This document shows, in pieces, positions 1 through 9,682 of a stretch of DNA of 64,000 bases. The notes below the pieces were generated by a model. That model did not search any database and was not told the DNA's origin. It saw nothing but the letters and a program-made list of their open reading frames with translations. The stretch is from NCBI GenBank assembly GCA_018676675.1, contig JABHEG010000217.1, forward strand, positions 62,001 to 126,000, in the 5' to 3' direction. Positions within the stretch are counted from its first letter, which is position 1; each line of letters begins with the position of its first letter. A program made the translations under genes and the position numbers. This DNA comes from Lentisphaerota bacterium (lineage in GTDB: Bacteria; Verrucomicrobiota; Lentisphaeria; Oligosphaerales; JABHEG01).

Positions 1-2790
1 GCTGGGCTGGAGGTCGATGAGATAGCTGATCCGGTCGAGGGGGACGTCCCGTACCTCTGCCGGGAACTGGGCCTCCCAGTCGGGGATAATGCTGCGTCGC
101 CGTACCCGGTAATCTTCTTTCTCCTGGCCCATGACGGCCAGTTCGATCACGCGTGCTCCGCCGAAGGAAGAGTTGCGCAGTATGGTCAGTTTCACGTAAC
201 GCGCTTCGATGGGCTCGAACCAGCGTTCGGTGCCTTCCCGACGTGCGTTGTCCTCATTGCGGCTTTCGTCCACGATCTGGGTCCATTCCTCACCGTCCAC
301 AGACGCCTCGATCACGTACTTGTACACCCGCAGGCGGGTCTCCAGCGACTCATGCTCCCAGTAGTTGAAGAGCACGAATGCATGGTCGATGGTGCGGACC
401 TCGCCCAAGTCGACCTGCAGCCACTGCGGCATGTCAAAGCGGTAGTGTCGTCTCGGGTCGCTGTCTGACCACCAGTAGTTGAATCGCCCGCGGTCGCCGT
501 CGACTGCGAGGTTGGGCGGGTAGTCCTTGAGCGATGAGGAGGCCGTGACAGGCTTGTTGAGCGCGTAGTTGATGTCCCGTGTCCGCAGCCCCAGGTCGAT
601 GGGTTTGGGCTGCAGTTCGTAGACGCGTATCTCGCCGCCATGCATGGTTTCGGATATCACCGCGCCGCCGTCGCTCGTCTCCCAGTTCACATCCCGGTCC
701 TCATGCCACTCGACGACATCGTCCACCGGTGCCCGGGCGACGATCTGGAAGGGGACTTCGACGAGAGGATGGAGTGCATGGACCTTTGCCGTCCCGTACT
801 TCTTAACCGTGATCGGCGAACGGGCACAGGAGTAATTGAACATGGTGACCACCCATCCCTTTCCTTTGCGTGCGATGATCCATGAAAGATCGGGTTTGTC
901 CTCGGGGCGACAGCGGACTTCGATGGGGGTCACGCCCGTTGTGAGGCGCTCGATGAACGGCTCGATGACATGGAGGATGTCCTTGTTCCAGTAGGGGAAC
1001 CCGCCACTTTCGGTCACACGGCGCCCTTCCTTCTCCACCGCGTATTGCGGAGTCAGCACCAGTACGTGTCCCTTCCCATACCGATTGCGTGTCACAACCG
1101 GACGTCCGTTGCTGTCTTCGAAGACTGCCTCGGCAGTCGTGAGTTTCACCGAACGCAGCAGGTAGCGATTCTCCTTGACGATCAGTCCATCGGTCTTGGC
1201 GATGATGTCAGCGCCCGTGACGGTCTCTGCCAGGATTTCGAGGCCGAGAAAATCGGCTGGCAGGCTCGCGCTTGCGTCAGGTGCGTGGACGACAAGTGTG
1301 CCGCCGTTCCTGACGTGGGCGATTACCTGCTCACTGAACGCCTTGTCAAAGGTCATGCCGGCCAGAGCGAACAGGACCTTGTAGTTCTGTAGAGCCTCGG
1401 GAGCCACGGGCTTGCCGGGGATGTTCGGCTGCAGGATGTCGAAGATCTCACCGAATGGAGCGGTTCGGGAATACCCGCCCGGAGCATGGCGGTGCCCAGG
1501 GAAGACGGTCTGGAACAGGCCGGCGTTGAAGAAGTCGGCATCGTCGTTCTTGAGGTTGTAGCCGGCGAACGTTGCGCCCCGGTAGCCGAAGCCGCGATTG
1601 TAGTCCAGCATGAGTGCAACAGGTGCGTAGACGACGCCCCGGTCGGGGTGGGCGTCAGTGAAGTCCAGCATGTCCTTGTAGATGTGCCCGATCGTGGACA
1701 GCTCGAGCTGGCCGTCGCCCTCGACATCCCTGATGCAACTGCTTGGAATGCCCTCGTTCACGTAGTAGTTCACGCCGCCGAGATAGGGGCGATAGAGGTA
1801 GTACCAGAGGTGAGGCAGGGGCAGGCCCCATTCGTCTCCGCGGATGGTATACCAGGCCCGATTGAAGTAGCCATACATCTCGGTCGGCTCATGGCCGCGC
1901 CAGACGGTCAGGAACTTGTTGCCGCCGAACTGCCGGGCTGTTCCACGCAACCGTGCCAGGGAGAATGCGTCTGAACCCTTCTCACCCAGTGCATTGGTAT
2001 TGGGCAGCGACGCGAGGTGATAGCTCCCGACGTACATCCCCCAGGGAAGGACGCGCTTGATGGGGCGGTAGAACTCCTCGCAATAGAGGTCCGAAAGCTT
2101 GCGCAGTTCCGGGCGAGTCCACTCGTGGTTCTCATCGTGGAGGAAAGGGAGTTCCTTCTCAAGCAGTGGGACCATGTCGTTGCGGAAGAACTCGATGGCG
2201 ACTTCCGGCTTCCAGTGGCTCATGGATGATCCGACCCAGCGTTTGCCGGTCTTGAGATAGTGGAACACGGGTTCCAGGCGGTACACGGTTTCGGGCTGGC
2301 CATCGCCGAACCACTGGTCGCCGAAGATCTCCAGGAGTTGTTCGGAGGGAGGAGGGTTGCCGTGGAACCGGTGGTAGAAGATCGTCTGAAACGGCCAGCC
2401 TTCGCGGAGGAAGCTCTCGACCATCCGTCGCATCGGGGCATCAGGGGCGAGCTTTGCCCGTTCTTCCGGCAGGAAATACTTGATGTACGAGAAGTTGATG
2501 TGACCGGGGATGACCCGGTCCAGCAATCCGACTTGCTCGAGCTGGGCGAGCGACTCCTCCTTGAGCCACATGTAGGGGCCCTGCGCCGCAGCATAGAACT
2601 CACGGGGGCCAATTTGCCGATTGTCCCAACATGCATTGATCGGCCACGCCTGGCTCGGGGGCACTAGAGGCAACACCGGATCGAACGTGAGGGTGTGACT
2701 CGGGGCCGGCTCGCCGGCGTGGGCGAGTGTCCCCAGGAAGATGGTCAGGAGAACGGTTGTCAGAACATGTCGCATCTTGGGCATTGCCAT
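1..2790 (-). CDS. Secreted glycoside-hydrolase-like protein with C-terminal discoidin (F5/8 type C) domain; 3' end outside window
   Basis: The minus-strand reading frame is open from an ATG at 2788-2790 to base 1 (930 codons) and runs off the window, so the C-terminus is missing. The start follows an AAAGGGGA-like ribosome site about 8 bases upstream. Residues 1-26 form a Sec signal peptide ending in Ala-His-Ala. Residues about 40-430 look like a TIM-barrel glycosidase-like region rich in Trp and Tyr. Residues about 440-560 resemble the Rossmann-like trimerisation/amidotransferase-like domain of some beta-galactosidases. Residues about 743-886 are a discoidin/CBM32-like module (ALNKPVTASS start, WLQVDLG core, RYVKLTI end). 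It lies 166 bp downstream of the 2957-6052 gene on the same strand, so probably in one transcript. The substrate cannot be read from sequence. Exported carbohydrate-active protein is an inference from domains. Confidence 0.8.
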   Translation of the reverse strand, partial: MAMPKMRHVLTTVLLTIFLGTLAHAGEPAPSHTLTFDPVLPLVPPSQAWPINACWDNRQIGPREFYAAAQGPYMWLKEESLAQLEQVGLLDRVIPGHINFSYIKYFLPEERAKLAPDAPMRRMVESFLREGWPFQTIFYHRFHGNPPPSEQLLEIFGDQWFGDGQPETVYRLEPVFHYLKTGKRWVGSSMSHWKPEVAIEFFRNDMVPLLEKELPFLHDENHEWTRPELRKLSDLYCEEFYRPIKRVLPWGMYVGSYHLASLPNTNALGEKGSDAFSLARLRGTARQFGGNKFLTVWRGHEPTEMYGYFNRAWYTIRGDEWGLPLPHLWYYLYRPYLGGVNYYVNEGIPSSCIRDVEGDGQLELSTIGHIYKDMLDFTDAHPDRGVVYAPVALMLDYNRGFGYRGATFAGYNLKNDDADFFNAGLFQTVFPGHRHAPGGYSRTAPFGEIFDILQPNIPGKPVAPEALQNYKVLFALAGMTFDKAFSEQVIAHVRNGGTLVVHAPDASASLPADFLGLEILAETVTGADIIAKTDGLIVKENRYLLRSVKLTTAEAVFEDSNGRPVVTRNRYGKGHVLVLTPQYAVEKEGRRVTESGGFPYWNKDILHVIEPFIERLTTGVTPIEVRCRPEDKPDLSWIIARKGKGWVVTMFNYSCARSPITVKKYGTAKVHALHPLVEVPFQIVARAPVDDVVEWHEDRDVNWETSDGGAVISETMHGGEIRVYELQPKPIDLGLRTRDINYALNKPVTASSSLKDYPPNLAVDGDRGRFNYWWSDSDPRRHYRFDMPQWLQVDLGEVRTIDHAFVLFNYWEHESLETRLRVYKYVIEASVDGEEWTQIVDESRNEDNARREGTERWFEPIEARYVKLTILRNSSFGGARVIELAVMGQEKEDYRVRRRSIIPDWEAQFPAEVRDVPLDRISYLIDLQPS

Positions 2791-2956
2791 GGCGCTATCC
2801 CCTTTGCAGCTGGTCCAGAATGGCGTTAAGACAAGCGGCGGAACGTGCATCCAGGAAGAGGTCGCCGGATGGCACCGCCTCCCACATTGAGGTCAGGTGC
2901 AGCCAACGTGACGGTTGCCATGCCCCGATTGCCCTCATCTTGACGCCATTCGCGCC

Positions 2957-5900
2957 TCAGTCCACCGTTTTCACTACGCGTCGCGTCAGGCTGACATCAT
3001 CGAGCCAGAGATCGGTGGATTCTCTCATGGAACACCCCAGCGACACATTGAACCGCGTGGCTCCGGCGGGGGGGCGAAACGTCTTCTCGACGCTGACCCA
3101 TGTCGTGCTCTGGGGGAACAACACGCGGCCGTCGCTGATCTTGCCCTCGTCGTTACGCCACTGGAAGTAGAGCCTTCCCGGGCCGGGGCTGTCGGCTTCC
3201 TGGCGCACCCATGCGCCGAACTCATATTCGTACCCCGGTTGCAGATAATCAAACGCTTGCGCGATGTTCGCATGTGATGTGTCGCCGTTATCGTGGAAGC
3301 GCAGGCAGTGTGTCCCGGTGCGGGCACCCTTGGCCGCAACCGTCAGTTCTCCCGTTCCCCCCTTGGTCACCCGCCAACTGTTGGGGAGGCCGTTCCGGTT
3401 CAGCTCCTCAAAGCTGCCGTTCATGAGCAACGAACCCGCTCCGGCCCAGCGCTTTTCGCGGAGTTCGACGAGCTTTCCGAGTGTCGCAGCGGAATCCAGG
3501 ACGGGCAGCGCCGGTGGCGGCGGTGCGGGCCCTACCTGCAGCACGCGCAGCGACTTCGGTGGCACGGGGAGAGTCACGGTGTTCCCTATCCCGTACTCTT
3601 TCCCCGTCACCACCTCGGAGATGCCGATCCCGGCGGGTTGTTTGAGGGCGGCGAAGTCCAGACTGATTGCGGGGGTCCTCTCGGTGTCTGTCGGATTGTA
3701 CACGGTCAGGAACAGGCCGTTGGCATCTCCGGTCCCGAAACGTTCGAGCCACATTTCCGGGTCGCTGCACGTTGCGTGTGGAATGGGTTCCCAACCCGCT
3801 CGCCCGAGGTTGCGCAGAATCGGGATGAAGGTGTCGTAGAGATCCACATCCCGCTCGCGTTCTTTGCCGAACGGCCGCGTTTCGGGCGCAATGCCGAACG
3901 CAACGGCGCTCTGGATGTACTCGGAGACGCCTGCGCGTGGGAGATCCATCTTCGGGTAGCTGTAATAGTACAGCAGGAGGAAGGGCTTGTGGTAGGCGAT
4001 TGTGCGGAAGAACGCGTAGTGGCTGGCGTCCTTGTGAACGCTGCGATTGGCCTCAACACCGAGGACATCGCAGTGGAAACCGGCCCAGGCGCGTCGTTTG
4101 CGGATGCCATTGCCGAACAGGATTTTCTCCGGGCCCGGCATGGCGTTGCGTAGGACGCGCAGGAATTCGATATGTGCCAGGGCATTGTCGATCGCCACGT
4201 GTCCCCGCTTATTGTGGGTCAGCGGGAGATCAACGAACGCGAAGTGGTCGCGGCGGGTGTTGAGGTAGCCGCCCCAGGACGAGAGTGAGTCCACGTAGAT
4301 TCCGTCGATAGCCGGGGTCCTTTCGAGCATCAGAGCGGCATAGTCGACGGTCTGCCGTCCAGCCGTTCGTTTACCTGTTCCGGCGTAAAGGCTGGGGTCA
4401 GGGTTCATGGGGAACGTGGCTACCTTTGGGCCATTCAGTGAGCCGCCGCGGCGTCGCATCAGGATTGCAGGCTTACCATTGGCGCGATAAACCGCGCAGT
4501 TATGAATGACTTCCCGAAGCCCTTTCCCATAGAAGCTCTTCAGATCCGGGTCGAGCGTGGCGAGTTCCGCAAGCGCAGCCTGGGGATCGGCTGTTTCCGT
4601 CGCGAATTCGCGTTGTCCCACCAGGACATATGGACAGGTCTTGATCCCCCACATCTCATCAATGGCGGCACTCCTCTCGCCATGTTCGTGGTAGGCGTAG
4701 TGGTGCGGATTCGGGATCTTGAGTGGGTTGCCCAACAACCACAGTCCGTCGAGTGTTGTGTTCCGGCGGAACATCCTGGGAAACAGGGCGTAGTAGCGTC
4801 GGGCAGCATCACGGAACCCCCACACTGGGTCAACGCGATAGATGACGAAGCTGAAGGGCGCTTGTGAGCGAAGCGTGTCGGCCATGGGGCGTGTACTGAG
4901 GCCAAACTTGAGGGTCAGGACGAGGGCCCTGGCGGGGGCATCATACCCGATGCGGAAGACGCAGGGGGCGCTTGGTGGAAGGGCGATCCCCAGCCCGAAT
5001 TCGGGCATTCGCTCGGCGACGCATCCGAATGGGTAAACATCCGTGTAGGCTCCGGATTGACGAGCTCCGAACTGTGCCTTTTCTGCATCGCCCAACCGGG
5101 GCGCCTCATGGCTCACGCGTGCATTGACTTGCCCCCAGATCTGTCCATCCCAATGTTCGAGACGGAACTCCCGCGACGCAGCGAAGCCGAAGCGCTCCCG
5201 ACACCAGTACACGTCCAGCCGGGCAAGGGTGGTTTCCTTGCCGAAATCGAGTTCTACCCAGTGCGGTGCCGCCGAGTTTGCCGAGGCCCATCCCCGCTTC
5301 AGCCACTTCGGTTCCCATGCATCATTCCGTGTTCCGTCTACGACCCTGTCGATCCTGTATGAGCCGCTATTGCTGTCGCTGCTCAGCTTCTTGAGGGTGT
5401 TTGGTTCTAGGAGGTCTTCATTCAGGTCAACGCCATAGGCCTCAAGCTCGGCCAGCCAAAGCGTGTTGGGACGTTGCGGGCATCCTCCGCCCCGGGGCTG
5501 GTAGAGGCGAAATCGGCTTGCGGTGACCGGGGCAAAGGTCAGGACACTCTGAGGTGTTCCCGGCACCGCTTTCGCTTGCTGTCCAGATACGTCAATCGGT
5601 CCACAGATGTCCGGCCACCATTCTGTTCTTCCCCGACCAAACGGGAGGCGGAACATGAGGTCGACCGCGCGATCGTCTGTGCGCCGTTGGTCCACAATGC
5701 GTCCTTCGCAGGCAATATGGTCGGGGGCTGTCGTGAATCGTGCGTCGAGTGCGAGTTTTGCGTCCTGGAGTCCCCCCGAGAACACGACCGCATCGCCTTC
5801 AGGCCGCAGAGCGCCCAGCACGGGGCGTGTCTCGCCCGATTGCCAGTCATGGATTGCGAATCCGCCGCTACCCGATGCGGTTGCGGTGTCGTGTGCGTCG

Positions 5901-6052
5901 ATTGCGGCGCGTGAGATGGCCCCGTTTTCGGCTATGGTCAGGCTCAGTCCATCCTCGGTCGTGAGTGACGTCGCCGCGTGCAGCGACCATGACATCAGCG
6001 TCAGCATGGGACCAAGAAGCAGATTGGTGGCCAGGTTGTGCATGGTTGACAT
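2957..6052 (-). CDS. Secreted multidomain glycoside-hydrolase-like protein with internal discoidin and C-terminal CBM4/9-type module
   Basis: The product is 1031 residues. The N-terminus has a signal peptide (about 1-26, ending LHAA). A beta-sandwich region follows, then a discoidin-like module at roughly 180-320 (HWVELDFG core, FRLEHWDG). The centre, about 400-800, looks like a TIM barrel with many aromatic residues (DGIYVDSLSSWGG strand segment with an Asp that could be catalytic). Residues about 880-1025 are a CBM4/9-like jelly roll (LMNGSFEE opening, WLDDVSL close). No named GH family is assigned with certainty. It is first in a minus-strand pair with the gene ending at the window edge. 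The 239 bp upstream separates it from the divergent ATP-citrate-lyase-like genes. Confidence 0.82.
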   Translation of the reverse strand: MSTMHNLATNLLLGPMLTLMSWSLHAATSLTTEDGLSLTIAENGAISRAAIDAHDTATASGSGGFAIHDWQSGETRPVLGALRPEGDAVVFSGGLQDAKLALDARFTTAPDHIACEGRIVDQRRTDDRAVDLMFRLPFGRGRTEWWPDICGPIDVSGQQAKAVPGTPQSVLTFAPVTASRFRLYQPRGGGCPQRPNTLWLAELEAYGVDLNEDLLEPNTLKKLSSDSNSGSYRIDRVVDGTRNDAWEPKWLKRGWASANSAAPHWVELDFGKETTLARLDVYWCRERFGFAASREFRLEHWDGQIWGQVNARVSHEAPRLGDAEKAQFGARQSGAYTDVYPFGCVAERMPEFGLGIALPPSAPCVFRIGYDAPARALVLTLKFGLSTRPMADTLRSQAPFSFVIYRVDPVWGFRDAARRYYALFPRMFRRNTTLDGLWLLGNPLKIPNPHHYAYHEHGERSAAIDEMWGIKTCPYVLVGQREFATETADPQAALAELATLDPDLKSFYGKGLREVIHNCAVYRANGKPAILMRRRGGSLNGPKVATFPMNPDPSLYAGTGKRTAGRQTVDYAALMLERTPAIDGIYVDSLSSWGGYLNTRRDHFAFVDLPLTHNKRGHVAIDNALAHIEFLRVLRNAMPGPEKILFGNGIRKRRAWAGFHCDVLGVEANRSVHKDASHYAFFRTIAYHKPFLLLYYYSYPKMDLPRAGVSEYIQSAVAFGIAPETRPFGKERERDVDLYDTFIPILRNLGRAGWEPIPHATCSDPEMWLERFGTGDANGLFLTVYNPTDTERTPAISLDFAALKQPAGIGISEVVTGKEYGIGNTVTLPVPPKSLRVLQVGPAPPPPALPVLDSAATLGKLVELREKRWAGAGSLLMNGSFEELNRNGLPNSWRVTKGGTGELTVAAKGARTGTHCLRFHDNGDTSHANIAQAFDYLQPGYEYEFGAWVRQEADSPGPGRLYFQWRNDEGKISDGRVLFPQSTTWVSVEKTFRPPAGATRFNVSLGCSMRESTDLWLDDVSLTRRVVKTVD

Positions 6053-6168
6053 TTCCCGCGCGATCCCTCAGGGCAGGGCGGACAAGCTCAGGAGTTACGC
6101 TACCGCTCCCCGGTGACGTTGGCGAGTTTCCCTCGGAGACTGAAGACCAGGGCAGATGGGGTTCGACC

Positions 6169-6199
6169 TTGATTCCGCGCTCGGATGTGTCAATATTTA
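6169..6199 (+). promoter_or_regulatory. Candidate sigma70-like promoter for the aclBA-like genes
   Basis: An AT-rich patch in GC-rich surroundings carries TTGATT at 6169-6174 and overlapping AATATT/TATTTA at 6192-6199, giving a 17 to 19 base spacer. It lies about 95 bases upstream of the ATG at 6292. Only sequence resemblance supports this. Confidence 0.3.
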
Positions 6200-6291
6200 T
6201 CTTGGGTCGCATGAGTGCCCCATAGCATTCGTCGCGTTCCGGAAGTTGCGTGCCACCCGACCTTGCCGCCGCGCCAAGAGGAGACTCCAGT

Positions 6292-7530
6292 ATGCCAGCA
6301 GAAATTGCTGAATTGACCTTCCTTGAACAGCTGGCTCCCAGGTTTCGCTTGCCTGTTCCGGAGCACGTGCCTGGTGACGCGGCTCCAGAGGAACTTCGCG
6401 AGACCCTGGAGCGATGGCACGGGGAGGCGCTCATCAAGTCTGACGTTCTGACCGGGAAGCGAGGGAAAGGCGGCGGGATCCGGAGAGTGGCTGACTTCAT
6501 CGAAGCGCAGCGTGTAATCAAGCAAATCGGCAGCGCGGAGATCAATGGGCGCCTGCCGCGGCAAGCATATGCGGTGCAGATCATCCCAGCCGAGATAGAA
6601 GCCTACTCCGCCATCACCTATGACAGCTGTTCCCTGGGGCCGATGCTGACCGTTTCATTGTCGGGGGGAATGGACATAGAGGAGGTCCCCGATGAGCAGA
6701 AGGCGCGCGTTCTGATCAATGTGTTCCAGGGACTCGATGCTTACCAAGCCAGTTCGCTGCTGGAGCAGCTTGATTGCCCAAAGAACGCTGTCAGTCCGTT
6801 TGCCCGGGCACTGGTGTCGCTCTGGGACATGTTCCAGTCGACGGGCATGCAGATGTGCGAGGTGAATCCGTGGCGGATCACCGGGGCCGGGGAACCGGTG
6901 GCTTGTGACTTCAAAGCCGTCTTTGATGACGCCAACTACAAGTTCAAGAACCTGGGGCTGGATCTTCCCTCCTATCCGGCGGCGCACAGCACATTCGAAG
7001 ACGAGATGGCGGCCTGGAGCGCTTCGAGTCATCAGGGCCAGGCACACGTATCTGACCTGGATGGGGAGTTGATCCTGCCGATCCTCTTTGGCGGCGGAGC
7101 GTCAACGATTGTCTGCGAGACACTCCAGAACGCGGGAGGATCGCCTATTTTTCTCTCGGATTTCGGCGGCAATCCGCCGTATGAGCGCATGCTCGGCACG
7201 GCACGGATCTGCTTTGAGCATCACCTCGGTGCGGCTAAGCTGCTGCTGATTCTGGGCGGCAAAGCAAACAACACGTTGATCGACGTCACATTCCGGGCAA
7301 TTGCTGACGCACTGGTGCAGTTTGCTGAGGATAACGGGCCGGTCAACATTCCGGTGGTTGTCGGCCGGGGGGGGCCGCATCTGGTGAAAGGCCTGCTGGC
7401 GTTGCGCAACGTTCTCGAGGCTCTGCAGATGCCGTACGTAATGTTCGGACCGAACACGCCGGTGACGCTGGTGGCGGAGTATGCCGCCTCGCTGGTTTCG
7501 GCTCTTGTAGAGAACGGGGGTGCAAGATGA
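6292..7530 (+). CDS. aclB: ATP-citrate lyase-like small subunit (ATP-grasp, succinyl-CoA synthetase beta-like)
   Basis: The product is 412 residues, close to the roughly 400 of the small subunit of two-subunit ATP-citrate lyases. In that family this subunit binds ATP and, with the large subunit, makes a citryl-CoA intermediate from citrate and CoA. Visible marks are an N-terminal ATP-grasp region, MCEVNPWRI matching the family's IEINPL segment (about 200), and the C-terminal flavodoxin-like domain with FGGGAST, LILGGKANNT and VVGRGGPH, which match the ligase pattern. I chose the ATG at 6292 because AGAGGAGA sits 7 bases upstream; an upstream GTG at 6250 lacks a site. The stop overlaps the next start by 4 bases (ATGA), so the two are translationally coupled. 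The sequence is divergent from the green sulfur bacterial enzymes as I recall them, so the acyl substrate is not certain. Confidence 0.82.
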   Translation: MPAEIAELTFLEQLAPRFRLPVPEHVPGDAAPEELRETLERWHGEALIKSDVLTGKRGKGGGIRRVADFIEAQRVIKQIGSAEINGRLPRQAYAVQIIPAEIEAYSAITYDSCSLGPMLTVSLSGGMDIEEVPDEQKARVLINVFQGLDAYQASSLLEQLDCPKNAVSPFARALVSLWDMFQSTGMQMCEVNPWRITGAGEPVACDFKAVFDDANYKFKNLGLDLPSYPAAHSTFEDEMAAWSASSHQGQAHVSDLDGELILPILFGGGASTIVCETLQNAGGSPIFLSDFGGNPPYERMLGTARICFEHHLGAAKLLLILGGKANNTLIDVTFRAIADALVQFAEDNGPVNIPVVVGRGGPHLVKGLLALRNVLEALQMPYVMFGPNTPVTLVAEYAASLVSALVENGGAR

Positions 7531-9602
7531 AGGCCAAGACCCTGTCCGATATTCTGAAAGCGGGTGATCGGGTTGCCGTGAGCAATGTCACTGGGCGTGA
7601 AGCCAGTAAAGTGACAGAGGCGAGCCAGGAGTACTGCGGCAACACCGTTGCCGGCTGGGCGCTGGGCAAAGGTGGCCAGGAACTATGTGCCGGAGAAGGC
7701 GCCAGTGTCCCGGTTTTCGCGGGGTTCCAAGAGCTGATGGAGAGCCTGCCGAAGCGGCGCAAGCCGAACAAGGTGGTGGTCTACTCACCCCCTGAGGCGG
7801 TCTACGGTGATGTCAAGGAGGTGGTTCAGTACGGCGCAGGCTCCGTGGAGACCGTCTTTGTCATCACTGAGCACGTTGCTATCGAGGTCACCGCGAAGAT
7901 TCATCTGCTGTGTGCGGAAGCCGGGATTGACGTGATCGGCTGCAATACGCTGGGATTCATCAATGTGCACGACGCGGTGCGCGTGGGGGCGGTTGGCGGC
8001 AATAGCCCGGCGGAGACGTTCGTCGCGGGTTCGGTGTGCATCATTTCCAACAGCGGCAACATGGTGAACACGATCGCCACCTATCTGCAGAGCGCGGGGA
8101 TGGGGACCAGCTTCGGATGCTCTACGGGCAAGGACCCATTCATTCTGACTCCGGCATTGGCGTTTTTCCGTCTGGCGATGAATGACCCGGCAACAGCCAT
8201 TGTGGTGATGTATATCGAGCCCGGCGGGCTATACGAACGCGAGTTGGTCGAATACTTGCGTGCCGAGGAGCCGGACAAACCGGTGGCCGTGTATGTGGCC
8301 GGCGTCCTGGCGGAAGGACGTGATATTTCTCTGGGGCATGCCGGGGCCGTGGTTGACGGCCCGGAAACGAGTGCCACGGGCAAGATGTGCATGTTTGATG
8401 ACCACTTCGGTGTCCCCCCGCTGGACGCGACCAAGGGGTTGCCACGCTCGAGGAAGGCGTTGGAGCCATATCGTCGGGGGGTTCGAGTCACGGCCCTGCA
8501 TGATCTTCCCAAGGCTGTCTCGCTGCTCCGCCGTGTCCTTGATCATGAGCGCGATTTCAGGCCGAAGACGATGCTCAAACTGAGTCCGTGGTTCGTGAAC
8601 TACGGGTCGTTGGCGCGACGTCTGCCGCGTGCGCTCGTGCTGGATCCAGGTATCATGCCGAAGACCTACTTCAAGCAGGCCAAGAGCTTCTCCCGCGCCA
8701 TGATGGGAGCGGATCCGCCGCGCCGCAACATGCGTTCGGCCAGCCACGCCTCCGGCAACGATGGCGCCACGCCACGGATCTACGGGCGTCGGCTGACCGG
8801 GCTGATGGAAGATGGTGGGTTCGGCCGGGCTTTGATCCTGGCATGGACTGGCGAGGAGCCCATTCACGAGTTTGACGGGCAGTTGGTGGAGAAGTGCCTG
8901 ATCGCGTCACTGGCCAACGGGCCGGGCACCATCTCGGCGCAGGGGGCGAAGCTGTCAACATCCGCGGGGAACTCGCCGAATACGGCGATGATCGCCGCCC
9001 TGGCTACGCTGGGAACGGTTCATGGCGGAAACGGTGCGGAAGCAGTGGGATATCTGATCCGCGTCTTTAGGACTACGCGGTTGACGGATGCTTACGAGCC
9101 GAAGGACATAGATCTTCCGGGGCTCGTTGAGAGCCAAGTCCAACGGTTCATGGCCGAACGGGCTGTGGCCAAAGAGGCAGGCACGGACTATCGGCGTATT
9201 CCATGCCTGGGACACCCGGTGTATAGGGATGAGGAAGTCAACCATGACCCGCGGGAAGTGGTGATCCGCGAATTCGTCGCCAGTCATGGTGTGACCAGTG
9301 TTTTCCTCGAGTTCTTCCATGGCATCGCCCTGGCCCTGCATGACAAGGGCGTATCGCGTACGGCGTTCGCTGTCAACCTGGATGCTGCCATCGCCTCGGT
9401 CTGGCTGGGCATCGCATGGCCTCTGTTGCGGGAGAAGAAGATCACCTACCAGCGTGCGGTGGACCTTCCGTTTCTTGCCTTCGCGTTAGGCCGGGCGGCG
9501 GGGGGTGGGGGCGAGTACCTGGACCACAGCGACTACGGACAGCCGATGGACATGCGGATCCCCGCGAGCGAGACGAAAGCTATGGTCAAGGATCGGGATT
9601 GA
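7527..9602 (+). CDS. aclA: ATP-citrate lyase-like large subunit (SucD-like CoA ligase domain fused to citrate-synthase-like domain)
   Basis: The product is 691 residues, longer than the usual ~610. Residues about 1-300 are a SucD-like CoA-binding and ligase region; LGHAG at 269-273 provides the phosphohistidine (H271), and the IEPGG segment supplies the conserved Glu. Residues about 380-691 match the citrate-synthase-like citryl-CoA lyase domain. H563 (LGHPVYR) and D619 (VNLDAAIA) line up with two of the three catalytic residues. The third, a His in ADHGP of human and green sulfur enzymes, is replaced by Asn464 (LANGP). The middle carries a basic linker at about 340-400. It overlaps the small-subunit gene by 4 bp. 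The expected reaction is citrate + ATP + CoA to acetyl-CoA + oxaloacetate in the cytoplasm, but the Asn makes this doubtful. Confidence 0.8.
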   Translation: MKAKTLSDILKAGDRVAVSNVTGREASKVTEASQEYCGNTVAGWALGKGGQELCAGEGASVPVFAGFQELMESLPKRRKPNKVVVYSPPEAVYGDVKEVVQYGAGSVETVFVITEHVAIEVTAKIHLLCAEAGIDVIGCNTLGFINVHDAVRVGAVGGNSPAETFVAGSVCIISNSGNMVNTIATYLQSAGMGTSFGCSTGKDPFILTPALAFFRLAMNDPATAIVVMYIEPGGLYERELVEYLRAEEPDKPVAVYVAGVLAEGRDISLGHAGAVVDGPETSATGKMCMFDDHFGVPPLDATKGLPRSRKALEPYRRGVRVTALHDLPKAVSLLRRVLDHERDFRPKTMLKLSPWFVNYGSLARRLPRALVLDPGIMPKTYFKQAKSFSRAMMGADPPRRNMRSASHASGNDGATPRIYGRRLTGLMEDGGFGRALILAWTGEEPIHEFDGQLVEKCLIASLANGPGTISAQGAKLSTSAGNSPNTAMIAALATLGTVHGGNGAEAVGYLIRVFRTTRLTDAYEPKDIDLPGLVESQVQRFMAERAVAKEAGTDYRRIPCLGHPVYRDEEVNHDPREVVIREFVASHGVTSVFLEFFHGIALALHDKGVSRTAFAVNLDAAIASVWLGIAWPLLREKKITYQRAVDLPFLAFALGRAAGGGGEYLDHSDYGQPMDMRIPASETKAMVKDRD

Positions 9603-9682
9603 GAGACGGGGCGTGGTTTCCCGACAGGCACCACAACGTTCCCAGTCATGCATTGTTTTGCGGAGGCACAGGAAACAGCAGA

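Noticed and set aside
8671..9341. Antisense ORFs over aclA
   Set aside because: They mirror the codon bias of the coding strand and show no protein-family character.
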